From Aradus depressus (lineage: Eukaryota > Arthropoda > Insecta > Hemiptera > Aradidae), in NCBI GenBank assembly GCA_963662175.1, contig OY759217.1:52552108-52616107 (forward strand): DNA of 64,000 nt, read 5' to 3'. Below, one piece after another: positions 50,039 through 59,329 of this stretch (positions are counted from its first letter, which is position 1; every line of letters begins with the position of its first letter). The position numbers and the translations under genes were made by a program. Below the pieces are notes generated by a model that saw nothing but the letters and a program-made list of their open reading frames with translations, did no database searches and had not been told where the DNA came from.

Positions 50039-50722
50039 CGATTGGGAATTATTGACAGTTTTTTGACATCAAATTTGAAATGAGCGACCTCTAAAACCTA
50101 GTTAAAAGAGCGGTCATGAGTCATATTAACTAACTAGTTTTAATTCAACTCTCCTCACTTCCAGATCGATATACTATGTTTTATCTAATCGATATCTTTT
50201 ATAAACTGTTGTCTTCCCTCATCCCCTTCGATATAATTGTCATTGTAGTCTACCTCAGATCGATAATGGCCAATAACTCTTATCTAACTACACTTAATAC
50301 GTTATTTAACAAATTAACTTTGTATGGGTGGGAGGGCAAACATGGCCCACTAGAAAGTTATAGATACTAGAGCACATTGATAACAAACATAAATTATAAT
50401 AATGTCAACATCCATTCAACGTCAGACATAATGTCAGGAAATAAACAGGATCTGTGTTATGCTGCACATATCGACACATTTGTTGAAATTTATGATCCTA
50501 TGTTAACATCTCTGCTGCCAGCAACTTTACCTGACAACCATTCATATGTCGTTCTTAGTTACTAGGTTACTGACTAACTCAGTTGGATCAGAGCTATAAG
50601 TAAGTAGTAACACTTGTTCACTTTCAACCCGAATAAGAAAAACTTAATAGTTAAAGAAAACGATGTGATTTTTATTATAAAACATTAATTTTGATATTTA
50701 AAAAAAATTTACTTTCTATAGT
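50039..50722. other. No recognised feature
   Basis: AT-rich. Two frames of 62-64 codons (50176-50370 and 50377-50565) show no domain or codon signal. Confidence 0.4.
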
Positions 50723-51031
50723 TAGTTATGACTCATACCCTGGCTTTAACTACGAGGTCATATCGCCTACTACCAGAGCGCTCTGATGGACTTGAGCCAG
50801 AAATTCTAAATGTTACCTACCCTAAATTTTTATTCACCTAGGGTGGGGATCTTAACGAATATCTGACGTGACAATGCCACGGGACCATCGCTTAACATCC
50901 CATCCTAAGTTAGACGTTCTCAAGGTTTTTTCTTCTCCCAAATAAAAACCGGGAGGGCCTCGGCCAGGTTTCGAACCCGCGATCTTGAGTTCAGTAAGCA
51001 AGCACGCTACCTCTGAGCTACTGGCGCCCGC
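50723..51031 (-). mobile_element. tRNA-derived SINE, copy 3
   Basis: Minus strand: head with GTAGCTCAGAGGTAGCGTGC, B box GGTTCGAAACC (a perfect consensus), CCTGGCCGAGGCCC, then a more diverged body ending near GAGTCATAACTAAC. The middle carries indels compared with copies 1 and 2. Confidence 0.7.
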
Positions 51032-51472
51032 CCTTTTATATTTTCTAAATAAAATAACAAAAATCTTTTACTTTCAGAAGGAAGGTGTTTTTTAAAGAAC
51101 GAGACCGGAATACCATCATGGTTTCCTATGTTTTCAATGTAATTTCAGAAATGTTTTCCGAGATCCTAAATCTAAAAGTGGAAAAAGAAAAATGTCAGGT
51201 CGACCTGTAGGTGTGCGTGGACAAGATAAATCCAGATAAAATTAATATATCGATAAGAAACATCATATGAACCTCGTAAGGACGAATTCCATTGATTTTC
51301 AGTCAAATTGACCAAAGTAAACGAGAGGGGGGGGGGGGGGGGTTGTTTTGTACATGTACATTTATGTAACAGCTGATTGCTGATTTATGAATCAGACGCA
51401 CTGTTAATTTGAAGATCCTCTTGGTAACTTGCAAGCAATCCATTTTTAATAAAAACTATTTTTTTAGTTTAT
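51032..51472. other. AT-rich, with family B-like remnant
   Basis: Positions 51225-51345 have weak satellite/family B similarity (AATATATCGATAAGAAA, then AGTCAAATTGACC). A G-run covers about 51327-51342. No gene. Confidence 0.35.
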
Positions 51473-51504
51473 TTAATTTTTATCTTGGTTTTTTGCTCTG
51501 GTCA

Positions 51505-51530
51505 GGGGGGGGGGCACGTGCCCCCCCCCC
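51505..51530. repeat. 26-bp perfect G/C palindrome
   Basis: Ten G, CACGTG, ten C: a perfect inverted repeat. It is followed by CTGGCTACGCCCCTG. That string, read from the right as CAGGGGCGTAGCCAG, resembles the terminus of hAT-like transposons. The other end was not found. Confidence 0.5.
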
Positions 51531-51913
51531 CTGGCTACGCCCCTGCGAGCTGTAAGTATGAAAATAATGCAAAGAGAGGGTTTGACTACTGACATGAGGC
51601 GCCTACAATATCGTACGGCAAAACGACGTCGGTCTTCTTTAAAGCAAAAAAACATTATGGACTTTTTCAGTGAGTCTAAAAATATTCTTCTTCTTTTCAT
51701 TACGTACTGCACATTGTTTTATTTTACAGTCCTGTTCAGAATTTAACGTTCAATTATTTCGTTTTTAAAATTCTTAATTTTTACATTATAACATTAATGT
51801 ACCATGGTTTGTTTTGTACAATAAATAAATTTTGAGTTTTAATCACAAAGATGTTTTGTTTTGTTAACCCTATCTCAGTTCCGTTTATTCCGGACTTTCG
51901 GTTATCCGGACGG

Positions 51914-52591
51914 GGTCCGGTCCCATCTTTTTTTTTTTTTTTCGCGGGTGCTCCGGCTAATCACTCGGCCCGCTCATCGTCGGGGAAAGAGGATGTACAA
52001 AATTATGCTTTTTACAATTTTATTTATTTCTTGCTATGGGTGTCTGGGGGCGACAACCTCTGGTCCCTTGCGGGACAGACTGGCGCTCCCAGACCCCCTT
52101 GTGTTGCGGCTGCCAGATTGCACCGAGTGAGCTCGAGATCCTGGAGTGGGGGCTGCTACTGCATCGCGGTCGCCAGGGGTAGAAATCGGGCCTGGCATGT
52201 CAATCGCCTCATGCGCTGGGTCAAGCGGGCTTTTTCTATTGCCGCCAGGAGGTGACATAACGGCCAAACGCCGGATAGTTCGACTCCGTCATCAACTCCG
52301 GCAGGCTCAATCCCAGATATGATCCTGTCGCGCGGATCAACTCCACCCTAGACCTGTCGTACAGCGGACAATCGAGGACCACATGTTCTGCAGTCTCAAT
52401 GCCGCCACACGAACAGTTCGGGCTATCCTTCCTCTTGAAGAAGAAGAGTTTGGAGTTGAAGTCGCCGTGACATGGTAGTACCTGGGATGTCCAGTGATCG
52501 GGTTGTACCCAAGTGGAGCGCAGGCGGACCTGGACGTCGGGAATGTATGCGAATGTCGTTCGGCCATCGGAGGAGAGGTCCGGTCCCATCT
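51914..52591 (-). mobile_element. R1-like LINE copy with 15-bp target duplication
   Basis: The string GGTCCGGTCCCATCT lies at both 51914-51928 and 52577-52591 and brackets a minus-strand LINE fragment. The plus-strand T-run at 51928-51942 is its poly-A tail. The coding part (52236-52589) has HGDFNSKLFFFKRKDSPNC, then CSCGGIETAEHVVLDCPLY, the C-terminal cysteine module of R1/I-type ORF2. Only this end was inserted (5' truncation). The intact duplication and open frame point to a relatively recent event. Confidence 0.8.
52236..52589 (-). pseudogene. R1-like LINE ORF2 C-terminus
   Basis: A frame of about 117 codons ending at a stop at 52236. Residues 40-75 carry HGDF followed by the C.C...E.AEHV..DCP motif, a zinc-binding-like module found after the RT/RNase H region in R1 and related LINEs. 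The apparent ATG at 52589 lies at the insertion junction and is not a real start. RT catalytic residues are not included. Confidence 0.7.
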
Positions 52592-52618
52592 AGTCCGGAT
52601 TAGCGGGACTCTACTGTA

Positions 52619-53209
52619 TTTTCTATCTCGCAAAAAAATTGTATACTAAAACTACCAGATTTAGCTTTGTGATCGCCCATCGCAGCCTTACTTGGACCTA
52701 AATTGTAGATTATTATTTACAACATGAATAGATACTAATAATATCGGAATATAATAAATAATAAATAAAAAATTGTAATCAATATTTCCGTTAATTTTTG
52801 CTCAACTGGGCATGAGTGTGACTTCCTGCAGGCTCCTCGACATACGCTATTGACTGTTAATATTGTAAACGAAAGGTTAACGTTGTCCGATATGGTAGGG
52901 CTCACAAACTTCCGGCACGCTAGACCCTTCCACCGTCTGAAGGGCATCGAACAATAGATTTTAGTCTCAAAACATGTATCAAGTCAACGTAAGAATATAT
53001 CGGTACAAAGGCAAAATATTAAAATTAAGTTTAAAAAATAAAAATAAATAAATCTATGTCCACTCGGTTCTAAGTTGAAATATACATTGTGGAGAATGCT
53101 ACCGGAGCATAGAAAATCACGAGTGAATTTTTTGTGATAATTTATGATTTTGGTTTTTGTGCATTCAACACCGGCTATGTAATTCCTCAGCAAGAATTAG
53201 TTTATAATA
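52619..53209. other. No recognised feature
   Basis: AT-rich sequence. Small frames at 52735-52947 and 52984-53193 show no recognisable domain. Confidence 0.4.
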
Positions 53210-54040
53210 TGTAAAATCAGTTACGTTTCCGCTCTCCCTCCGAAGCCAATCGACCGTTTGCGCTAAAACTCAATATTTTACTTACATAGTAGCTTCTGAA
53301 TCCTCATACAAAATGTTGTATCGATACACTACAAGGGCAGTTAATAAAGTTTTTAGGTTAAGCCCCCCCCCCCCCCCCCCCCCCTTCCCTTTGACTGATA
53401 TGGCTGAAACTCAAGAGGTTTTGTATTTGGAGGGATTTGAATTTACATATAAAATGTTGTGTCAATACATTCATTACAATGACAGTTATTATAGGTTTTG
53501 AATAACAATAAAGATATAAATTGAAATTATAACAAAATAAATGAAGACAATTACCAAAGAATGATTTATTATTTATTTATTTATTTACTATGTTTTCGAT
53601 TTGAGCCTTACCCTCTGATCCCTTTGGCCGATTTCGTGGAAACTTATTATGTGTGATGCTTATGGCGTTTTGTATTTCTATATGAAATTTCATAACTATG
53701 CATTCATTACAATGGCAGATATTGAAGTTATTATGTTAAGCCCCTCCTGAGGACGATTTATCAGAAAACCATACGATTGTCGTCTTTCTGTCCCAGTACC
53801 CCCCTGAAAACCAACAGATGTCGTCTTTCTGTCCCAGGACCCCCCTGAAAACCAACAGATGTCGTCTTTCTGTCCCAGGACCCCCCTGAAAACCAACAGA
53901 TGTCGTCTTTCTGTCCCAGGACCCCCCTGAAAACACATATAACATTTCATTTTGGTCGATTCTTTCTATTTGCAGTTCGTCTTCATAGTCACACACAAAC
54001 TCACTGACAGACAGACTATTTTCTTTCATTATTGATGCAT
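53210..54040 (-). repeat. Family B copy with 41-bp minisatellite
   Basis: Starts AATCAGTTACGTTTCCGCTC and has sub-repeats with CAATACATTCATTACAATGA, AAGTTATTATGTTAAGCCCC and a C-run of about 20 at 53365-53384. It then passes into a 41-bp tandem repeat and ends near CTGACAGACAGACTATTTTC. The order matches the family B copy at 59.3-60.0 kb. Confidence 0.6.
53770..53935. repeat. 41-bp minisatellite, about four copies
   Basis: CCAACAGATGTCGTCTTTCT occurs at 53811, 53852 and 53893, a period of 41 bp, with a diverged first copy at about 53770. It appears to be a local expansion of a short part of the family B sub-repeat (GATGTCGTCCT-like string). Confidence 0.85.
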
Positions 54041-55034
54041 CTCTGATTTTCTTTATAATTTAGATATTATTATTTTTACATTACTATTCTTACTTTGTTT
54101 TTCACCATTTTCTTCATTTTATTTCACTGTTTATTTTAATTGTTAATCATTGCCTGACATTAACATGTAATATTTATTCCTTAAGACCTTTCTTCTTTTT
54201 TCTGTCACAATGAAGTAAAAAATAGAATGAGAAATGATTTAAGTAAGACCAGTTGAGTGAGTTGCTTTACCATGGCAACCAGACCACTTGGAAGCACTGC
54301 TTGAACTGACCCAAGTACTGCGACTGTTCTATTGGAACATTCCGTGCAGCTCCAAATTGCTCATATTTTGTTGTCATTATCCCAATATGAAATTTTTCCT
54401 ATCCCCTTTTCAAAAGTTCGACAAAATGTTTTGCTTGGGAAAATGGAAATCTTCTCTCTTCACATTGCTCCTGAAAAGAACAAAAAAAGTGCTGTCCCCC
54501 TCCCCCTCACTAAATATTCTGGCTACGCCATGATTAATCTCTATAATTTGTTTTATATCTTCTCCCCTCCTGACTTTGCCACAATTGAAGGCGCATATAT
54601 AAAATTAAATTTGTTAACTCTAGCAAACTGACATTAAAATCGATATCAATCAATGCCGCTGTTGAAGGGCTCGTCACCATGTCCACTCGGCAGAGGTCAG
54701 AGACCATCTCCATCACCATAATCGGAACTCCTGTAACGAGTGTATCATTTCGTCTGTCTGTCCTTCTGTTCCTTTTTGTTACATCATTATAAATATAATT
54801 TCTGAAACGCATGGCATTGCATTAAAAATGATTTTTTTTTTAAATTACGGTCTCTGTGCCACACACGGATAGGAAGAATAAATTCCGGAGAAAATTCAAC
54901 ATCGAATTTTTGACCGATTATATAACATTATAAACGTAAAATAGCTGGGCAAGTAAAAAAAAATATGAAGAAGGTTTTAAAAACCAAGAAATATTTATGG
55001 GAATTGAAGATCTCGGGGTAGCAATTAGAATAGC
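54041..55034. other. AT-rich, with family B end
   Basis: No gene recognised. CACTAAATATTCTGGCTACG at 54509-54528 resembles the hAT-like end at 51.53 kb. Positions 54850-54955 match the family B end (GAGAAAATTCAACATCGAAT, then AATAGCTGGGCAAGTA). Confidence 0.45.
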
Positions 55035-55035
55035 T

Positions 55036-55135
55036 GTCCTTCCCCCTCCACATCCTTCCCCTTCCACATCCTTCCCCTTCCACATCCTTCCCCTTCCACA
55101 TCCTTCCCCTTCCACATCCTTCCCCTTCCCTTCTC
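55036..55135. repeat. 16-bp minisatellite
   Basis: TCCTTCCCCTTCCACA repeats about six times, a pyrimidine-rich tract with a period of 16 bp. Confidence 0.85.
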
Positions 55136-55213
55136 CTCCCAACACATATTTCCCAGTAGACTTTACTTAAGGTTCTAGCTAAGTAATGTCTCTTCGTAAA
55201 ACAGGGTTACATC

Positions 55214-55802
55214 CAGAGATGGGCATAATCATAATCAATGATTACTATTACGATTATGATTACGATTATAATCAAAAAAATTGTGTGATTACTTGATTAC
55301 ACGATTGTAATCGTAATCACGACCATGATTATGATTGTAATCGAGTAATCATGTAATCGTAATCATGTAATCATAATCATGAAATCATAATCACAATGTA
55401 CACATGATTACACAGCGCAAACCATTGCCTTCGATTTCCTTTCATTTTAAATTGTTTTATTTTTTACACTAATAAGTAATTTTTTTTAAGTTTATTACGT
55501 AACCAAAGTACTATTACCATTTTTTTTAAATTTGATACCCACGAAATCCCCCTATTACAGTAATTGTGATTACGTGAGTACATGATTATTTGATTTTGAT
55601 TACATGATTACTTGATTATGATTTTATGATTACATGATTGCAATCGTAATCACGATTTCTGATTACGATTATAATCATGTAATCATGTTTCATTTTAGCT
55701 AGATTCACAGTGCGATAGTATCAAGTATAAAATAGCAATGATGATTAAGTTGTATTTTCTCTGTAATCATGTAATCATTGATTACGATTATGCCCATCTC
55801 TG
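55214..55802. mobile_element. hAT-type MITE with 8-bp target duplication
   Basis: Terminal inverted repeats start CAGAGATGGGCATAATC and end with the complement GCCCATCTCTG. Both ends are flanked by GTTACATC (55206-55213 and 55803-55810), an exact 8-bp duplication typical of hAT transposons. The interior consists mostly of ATTACGATTATGATT-like repeats in both directions and has no transposase. It must have been moved by an enzyme encoded elsewhere. Confidence 0.9.
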
Positions 55803-56053
55803 GTTACATCCCCTGAGTCTTTTTCGTTTCTAGTCTTTCCTAAAAAAATTTTAATATAGTTAAATATAGTTAATATTAAATATAATAGGTATATTTCATT
55901 TTAACTATAATTAAATTTTTTTTTTTTTTCACCTTTATTACTTAATTTCCAACTATGAATTACTTCACAACTAGGAAATATGAACACAACAAAGAAAAAC
56001 AGTAACACCACTTGAGTCTCTTGATGAGACGGCTGGTCAACACCACCGCCTCC

Positions 56054-56610
56054 TCAGGGGTCCTCCTCAGGCAGGAGATCACGCGGCCAACGACGATTCA
56101 GTCGCCAAGGAGGTCTGCCCGGCAAGGACCGGACCGACATTGCTTCCACCAGTGTGTTTGGATGTGACGTGAATTTGTTGTGCAAATTTGTGTATAATTG
56201 TTGTCTAACTTCGTGTAAGAATGGTATGTTCAGGTCATGATGTATTGTTATGTTTGATACGTAGTAAGGGCATTGTGTGATTGTTCGGAGGATTTTATTT
56301 TGGATGGCTTGAATTCTTTTGGTGTGTGAGGGCTTAGCTGAACCCCAGAGCTGAACGCCATACGTCCAGATGGGTCTGATAACGGTCTTGTAAACACCCA
56401 GTTTGTGGTTGAGGCGAAGTTGAGATCGCTTGTCTAGTAGTCTTTTGAGTAGTCCAAATCGCCGTTTCATTTTCTGTCGAGTCTGTGAAACATGTTTATT
56501 CCATGTCAGTCGTCTGTCAAGATAGAGTCCTAAGTATCGTACGTCTTTGTCATGTTTCAGAGGGACATTATTCAGCTATACAGTTGGGTAGTCGTCTCTT
56601 ATATGAACGT
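56054..56610 (-). pseudogene. Jockey-like RT C-terminal part
   Basis: The minus-strand frame reads LNNVPLKHDKDVRYLGLYLD, then RRLTWNKHV, then KTVIRPIWTYGVQLWGSAK, then IQNKILRTITQCPYYVSN. These are the thumb-region motifs of Jockey-clade RTs (YLG..LD..L.W..H, then I.P.W.YG..LWG, then Q...LR.I...P.Y..N). One stop codon lies near the upstream end (about 56578), and the frame ends at 56054. The catalytic YADD block is absent because the sequence is cut at the inversion point near 56610. Confidence 0.8.
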
Positions 56611-56639
56611 AACATGGAGCGATTTGGTTTCATTTCACT

Positions 56640-57042
56640 TTACACTGACACACTAGCCACTGACGAAGGATCTCTGTGGAGAGCAACCATACGTCTACTG
56701 AACTTTTCTTCCTCCTCCTTTCCCATTCAAAACCCGGACGGAACATGGGCTAAGTCGGACGAGGAAAAAGCACAAGTATTTTCTCAACACTTAACAGACA
56801 CTTTTACACCCCATGACATTCATCATCCACTTCATAAACACATACACGACTTCCTCAATATACCTCTACAACTGAGTTTACCCCCGAAACCCATCACTCC
56901 GTCTGAGGTGCAACAGGCTATCCTTCTGCTTCCCAACAAGAAGAGCCCTGGCTATGATCTCATTACTGCCAGAGTGTTGAAAAATCTTCCGCGCAAAGCT
57001 GTCATCTTTCTAAATTTTTTTAAACAAGAAAAGAATGTTTAA
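56640..57042 (+). pseudogene. Jockey-like RT N-terminal part, inverted
   Basis: The frame reads DEGSLWRATIRLLNFSSSSF, then PIQNPDGTWAKSDEEKAQVF, then ITPSEVQQAILLLPNKKSPG followed by YDLITARVLKNLPRKA. This is the linker and start of a Jockey RT, ending in the fingers motif KK(S/A)PG.D.I....LK.LP. It breaks off soon after. Together with the minus-strand piece it belongs to one insertion. Confidence 0.8.
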
Positions 57043-57280
57043 AGAACTCTAATGTTTTAATTCCCTGAATTGAGTGTATTCAAGCATATAACTGAAATAC
57101 ACTGATTATTTCTCTAATTTTTCTACATAAACTTTTTTTATATACATTATATTAATTAGGTTTGGTCAAGTCAAATCTACCGATCTATTTTTCAGTCACT
57201 TCTAATAGAGATAGAAGACTGCAATTCGGTACATTTGCCTCAACCCTGTGACAATGCATTATATCAAAATGTCAGTTAGA
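57043..57280. other. AT-rich flank
   Basis: No recognised feature between the Jockey copy and the SINE. Confidence 0.4.
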
Positions 57281-57609
57281 GGTTAGGTTAGGTTTTATGA
57301 CTCATGCCCGGGCTTTAACTACGAGGTCATATCGCCTACTACCAGAGCACTCTTTCGTAACTCTGGTGGACTTGAGCCCGACTCTACTGTGGGAGTCCTA
57401 AATTTGGCCTACCCTAAATTTTTATTCATCTAGGGTAGGGGTCTTTAACGAGTACCTGACATCTTACAGGCTCAGGACCATCGCTTAACGACGTGTTTAA
57501 GTTTATTTTGCCTCCCAGATAAAATAAACTAAGGGCCTCGGTCGGGTTACGAACCCCACGTTCTTGAGCTCAGAAGTCAAGCACGCATACCACTGAGCTA
57601 CCGGCGTCC
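57281..57609 (-). mobile_element. tRNA-derived SINE, copy 4, most complete head
   Basis: Minus strand: head GACGCCGGTAGCTCAGTGG holds the A box (complement of 57590-57600). B box GGTTCGTAACC is the complement of 57545-57555. The body follows and it ends AAAACCTAACCTAACC, the pentamer tail. The spacing of A and B boxes (about 35 bp) is normal for an internal RNA polymerase III promoter. A stretch around CCATCGCTTAACG has a deletion compared with copies 1 and 2. Confidence 0.8.
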
Positions 57610-57845
57610 TCATTTCAGTTAGTTTAGCTGAGCGGTACATCGTCTATCCGTTACTATTATAAAAGTTTTTTATTAACACAAGTAACCATATATTATATTA
57701 TATGGTTACTTGTGTTAATTCTTCTGCACTTTATTAACTTCTCATTTATCGTTTTTAAAAAATAAATAGAGAAAAAATGTTTCATATGAAAAAGGAATAA
57801 AACATTAAATGCTCAGACTAAGGAGCATGACGTTTTTTAAAAAAT

Positions 57846-57935
57846 ATTGTCTAATTCACAAAATATATATAATATGGGAGAACTTTCGGTATTGCTACCA
57901 TCTTCAGCCACGATATACAAATACTAAATGAAAGT
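57846..57935 (-). repeat. PLE terminal-repeat fragment
   Basis: Shares TTGTCTAATTCAC, AATATGGGAG and ACTTTCGGTATTGCTACCAT with the PLE terminal region at 48.28-48.35 kb. It contains a hammerhead-like motif. A second, opposite-strand piece of the same region appears at about 58290-58330 (AGTACTCCCATTTTATCTAG, then TTTTGTGAAATAGACAATAT). Confidence 0.65.
57874..57911 (-). ncRNA. Hammerhead-like motif 4
   Basis: Minus strand: stem I strand GTGG, core CTGAAGA, extra T, stem II GGTA/TACC with loop GCAA, core GAAA, AGTTCT, C at the cleavage position, then stem I partner CCAT (three Watson-Crick pairs and one G-U). All conserved core bases of CUGANGA and GAAA are present. Stem III would again have to form between two strands and is imperfect here. 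Confidence 0.7.
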
Positions 57936-58120
57936 TCAACCAGTTTACAATCCAAACGGTAGCCTTCCTTCAGCCCCCACGGGGTTTTTTCTGTTCCTCC
58001 TGTACAGTTATGTCTTAAAATATGAAAAACATTAAAAATAAAATTTCGTCTCAAATTGAAATCTTAATAATAAAAGAAAAATTTTGATTAAAATACAAAA
58101 AATTTAAAAATACATAAAAT

Positions 58121-58234
58121 AAAGATACATAGTTGTTTTGAGGAAGTAGCCATGTATGTACAAAGACTAGAGGATTATAGGCCTCCAGTCTCTATGTATA
58201 CGTATCTACTTCCTCAAAACAACTATGTATCTTT
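58121..58234. repeat. 114-bp hairpin with 29-bp perfect arms
   Basis: Positions 58121-58149 and 58206-58234 are exact reverse complements (AAAGATACATAGTTGTTTTG continuing to GGAAGTAG). The 56-bp loop itself pairs partly (AGACTAGAGG against CCTCCAGTCT with one mismatch). The whole could fold as one long hairpin. It may be a tiny foldback element or a small-RNA precursor; nothing decides between these. Confidence 0.8.
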
Positions 58235-58482
58235 ATTGACATAACTGGTGGGACAGTCAAACCCCATAGGGGCTCAAGAGTACTCCCATTTTATCTAGGT
58301 ACCTATTTTGTGAAATAGACAATATATTTTTTTTAACATACTTTTTTTCTTTACTTTTAACTAAGTGTTTCATAATATCTCTGCAAAAAATGTTGTATCA
58401 TGCTATTCTTATGTTGAATCCCCCCCATGTTCTTCCATCCCCATATCTTCATCTAACAGCTTTGTTTTTCTCTTTGATTCAG

Positions 58483-58659
58483 AACGAGAACAACAAATTC
58501 AGGAAGACTTTGAAGAAGAAAGCTCAGATGGGTGGCTGGGACAGACCAACGGTCAAAATTTTCGAAATACACGAACTCCACCTGAAGGACAATTTCCAAC
58601 ACAAAATGGAAGTTCGGTCAAATTTGAGGCACCCAAAGTGCCGGTCGTCTTTATCCTGG
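58483..58659 (+). CDS. Adenylate kinase-domain protein, internal exon 1
   Basis: Exon with acceptor TTTTTCTCTTTGATTCAG ending at 58482 and donor GTAAGT at 58660. It enters with the last two bases of a split codon. It encodes an acidic, glutamine-rich linker (REQQIQEDFEEESSDGW, then TPPEGQFPTQNGSSVKFEAP) followed by the first beta strand of a P-loop kinase, KVPVVFILG, and leaves after the first base of a Gly codon. With the next exon it completes a P-loop. The product should be a cytosolic phosphotransferase of the adenylate kinase family (ATP + AMP to 2 ADP). The open frame extends back to 58365, but the strong pyrimidine tract makes 58483 the likely exon start. Upstream exons, including the start codon, were not found in the window. 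Confidence 0.8.
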
Positions 58660-58823
58660 GTAAGTGGAATATCAATGGGTACATAATGAAACTTTATAAA
58701 TTATTGAAAAAATTGATTTTAGCTTATTTTTAGTCAACGAATTTTTTTGTATTTCCTCGTTTATGTATTTAATGATTATTTTTATATATGTATTTGTATA
58801 GTGACATATATTTGTAATTGTAG

Positions 58824-58928
58824 GAGGGCCAGGGAGCGGTAAGGTGACACATTGTGACACTCTGATGCAGGAGAAGAGAGGTATCACACACATCAACATG
58901 ACGGACCTGCTCCAGCAGTATACCATAG
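58824..58928 (+). CDS. Adenylate kinase-domain protein, internal exon 2
   Basis: Acceptor TTTGTAATTGTAG ends at 58823 and donor GTGAGT starts at 58929; reading phase matches the previous exon (1 + 2 bases of a Gly codon). The joined protein passes from VVFILG into GPGSGKVTHCDTLMQEKRG, then ITHINMTDLLQQYTIG. This is the adenylate kinase P-loop followed by the short helix and the strand and helix that begin the AMP-binding region. The usual GGPGSGKGTQ is GGPGSGKVTH here; the nucleotide-binding Lys and Thr are kept. The variant resembles insect adenylate kinase 5-like proteins. The remaining domain (NMP-binding, lid) must lie on exons more than 5 kb downstream, as none is seen to the window end. 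Confidence 0.8.
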
Positions 58929-59329
58929 GTGAGTGGTCTCTGGTCTCATATAGCTACTAGTAACTATAAATATATAGTATTATAGTTGGTTATTGTGAGT
59001 CATGCCCAGGCATTAACTACTACACATGTCCTGGGTACTTTTGATAATAGTTTCGTATAAGTCGACAGGTTATGGTCCGCAAGTTCGATGAAAAAAACAA
59101 CTTCGCTCTCCCCCCATTTATTTCAAAATTCCCAATACATATTTCGCATGTTCCCTTCACGAGATAAGGCACTTTTCTTTTCTTTTTTTTTTTCATTTTA
59201 AGCCTCAATAGCAAGAATGTTGGAGGAGACGAAGACATCTGGTTGTTTTCTCGAAATCTGGGCCAAATTTATGTATATATTTTTTTTGTACTCTTAGGAC
59301 ATTTAAATTTGATATCCTATGCAACTATT
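58929..59329. other. Intron, with SINE scrap
   Basis: Part of the kinase gene's intron. Positions 58989-59025 match the SINE 3' end (GTGAGTCATGCCCAGGCATT). Otherwise AT-rich. Confidence 0.5.

Larger units (their letters stand above)
51558..52616 (+). mobile_element. pogo/Tigger remnant, split by a LINE
   Basis: The frame at 51558-51746 contains RRRSSLKQKNIMDFF, which resembles the C-terminal tail of pogo/Tigger transposases (K.KQ..I.DFF). About 140 bp later the sequence runs TTCCGGACTTTCGGTTATCC. It is then cut by a LINE insertion and resumes at 52592 as AGTCCGGATTAGCGGGACTC, ending TACTG next to TA (52617-52618). A CAG terminus, repeated GTCCGGAT strings and a TA flank suit the pogo group. 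The N-terminal HTH and DDE domains are missing, so it is a dead 3' end. Confidence 0.6.
55917..57042. mobile_element. Jockey-like LINE with inverted 5' segment
   Basis: Poly-A of a minus-strand copy is visible as a T-run at about 55917-55930. From there the minus strand encodes the RT C-terminus (up to about 56600). Immediately beyond, the plus strand encodes the RT N-terminus (about 56640-57042). The 5' part is thus flipped relative to the 3' part, the signature of twin priming during reverse transcription. I could not define the target duplication because both flanks are A/T-rich. Confidence 0.75.

Noticed and set aside
52034..52267. 77-codon minus-strand frame MAVMSPPGGN
   Set aside because: It is part of the 3' region of the R1-like LINE copy, not a separate gene.
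54288..54812. Several 80-99 codon frames on both strands
   Set aside because: Overlapping frames without domain, codon or splice evidence.
57545..57609. Functional tRNA gene
   Set aside because: A and B boxes are present, but the anticodon arm and acceptor stem do not fold well, and the sequence is the head of a dispersed SINE.
58365..58482. Start codon and N-terminus of the kinase at 58365
   Set aside because: A pyrimidine tract and AG directly before 58483 indicate a splice acceptor, and the residues before it look like translated intron.
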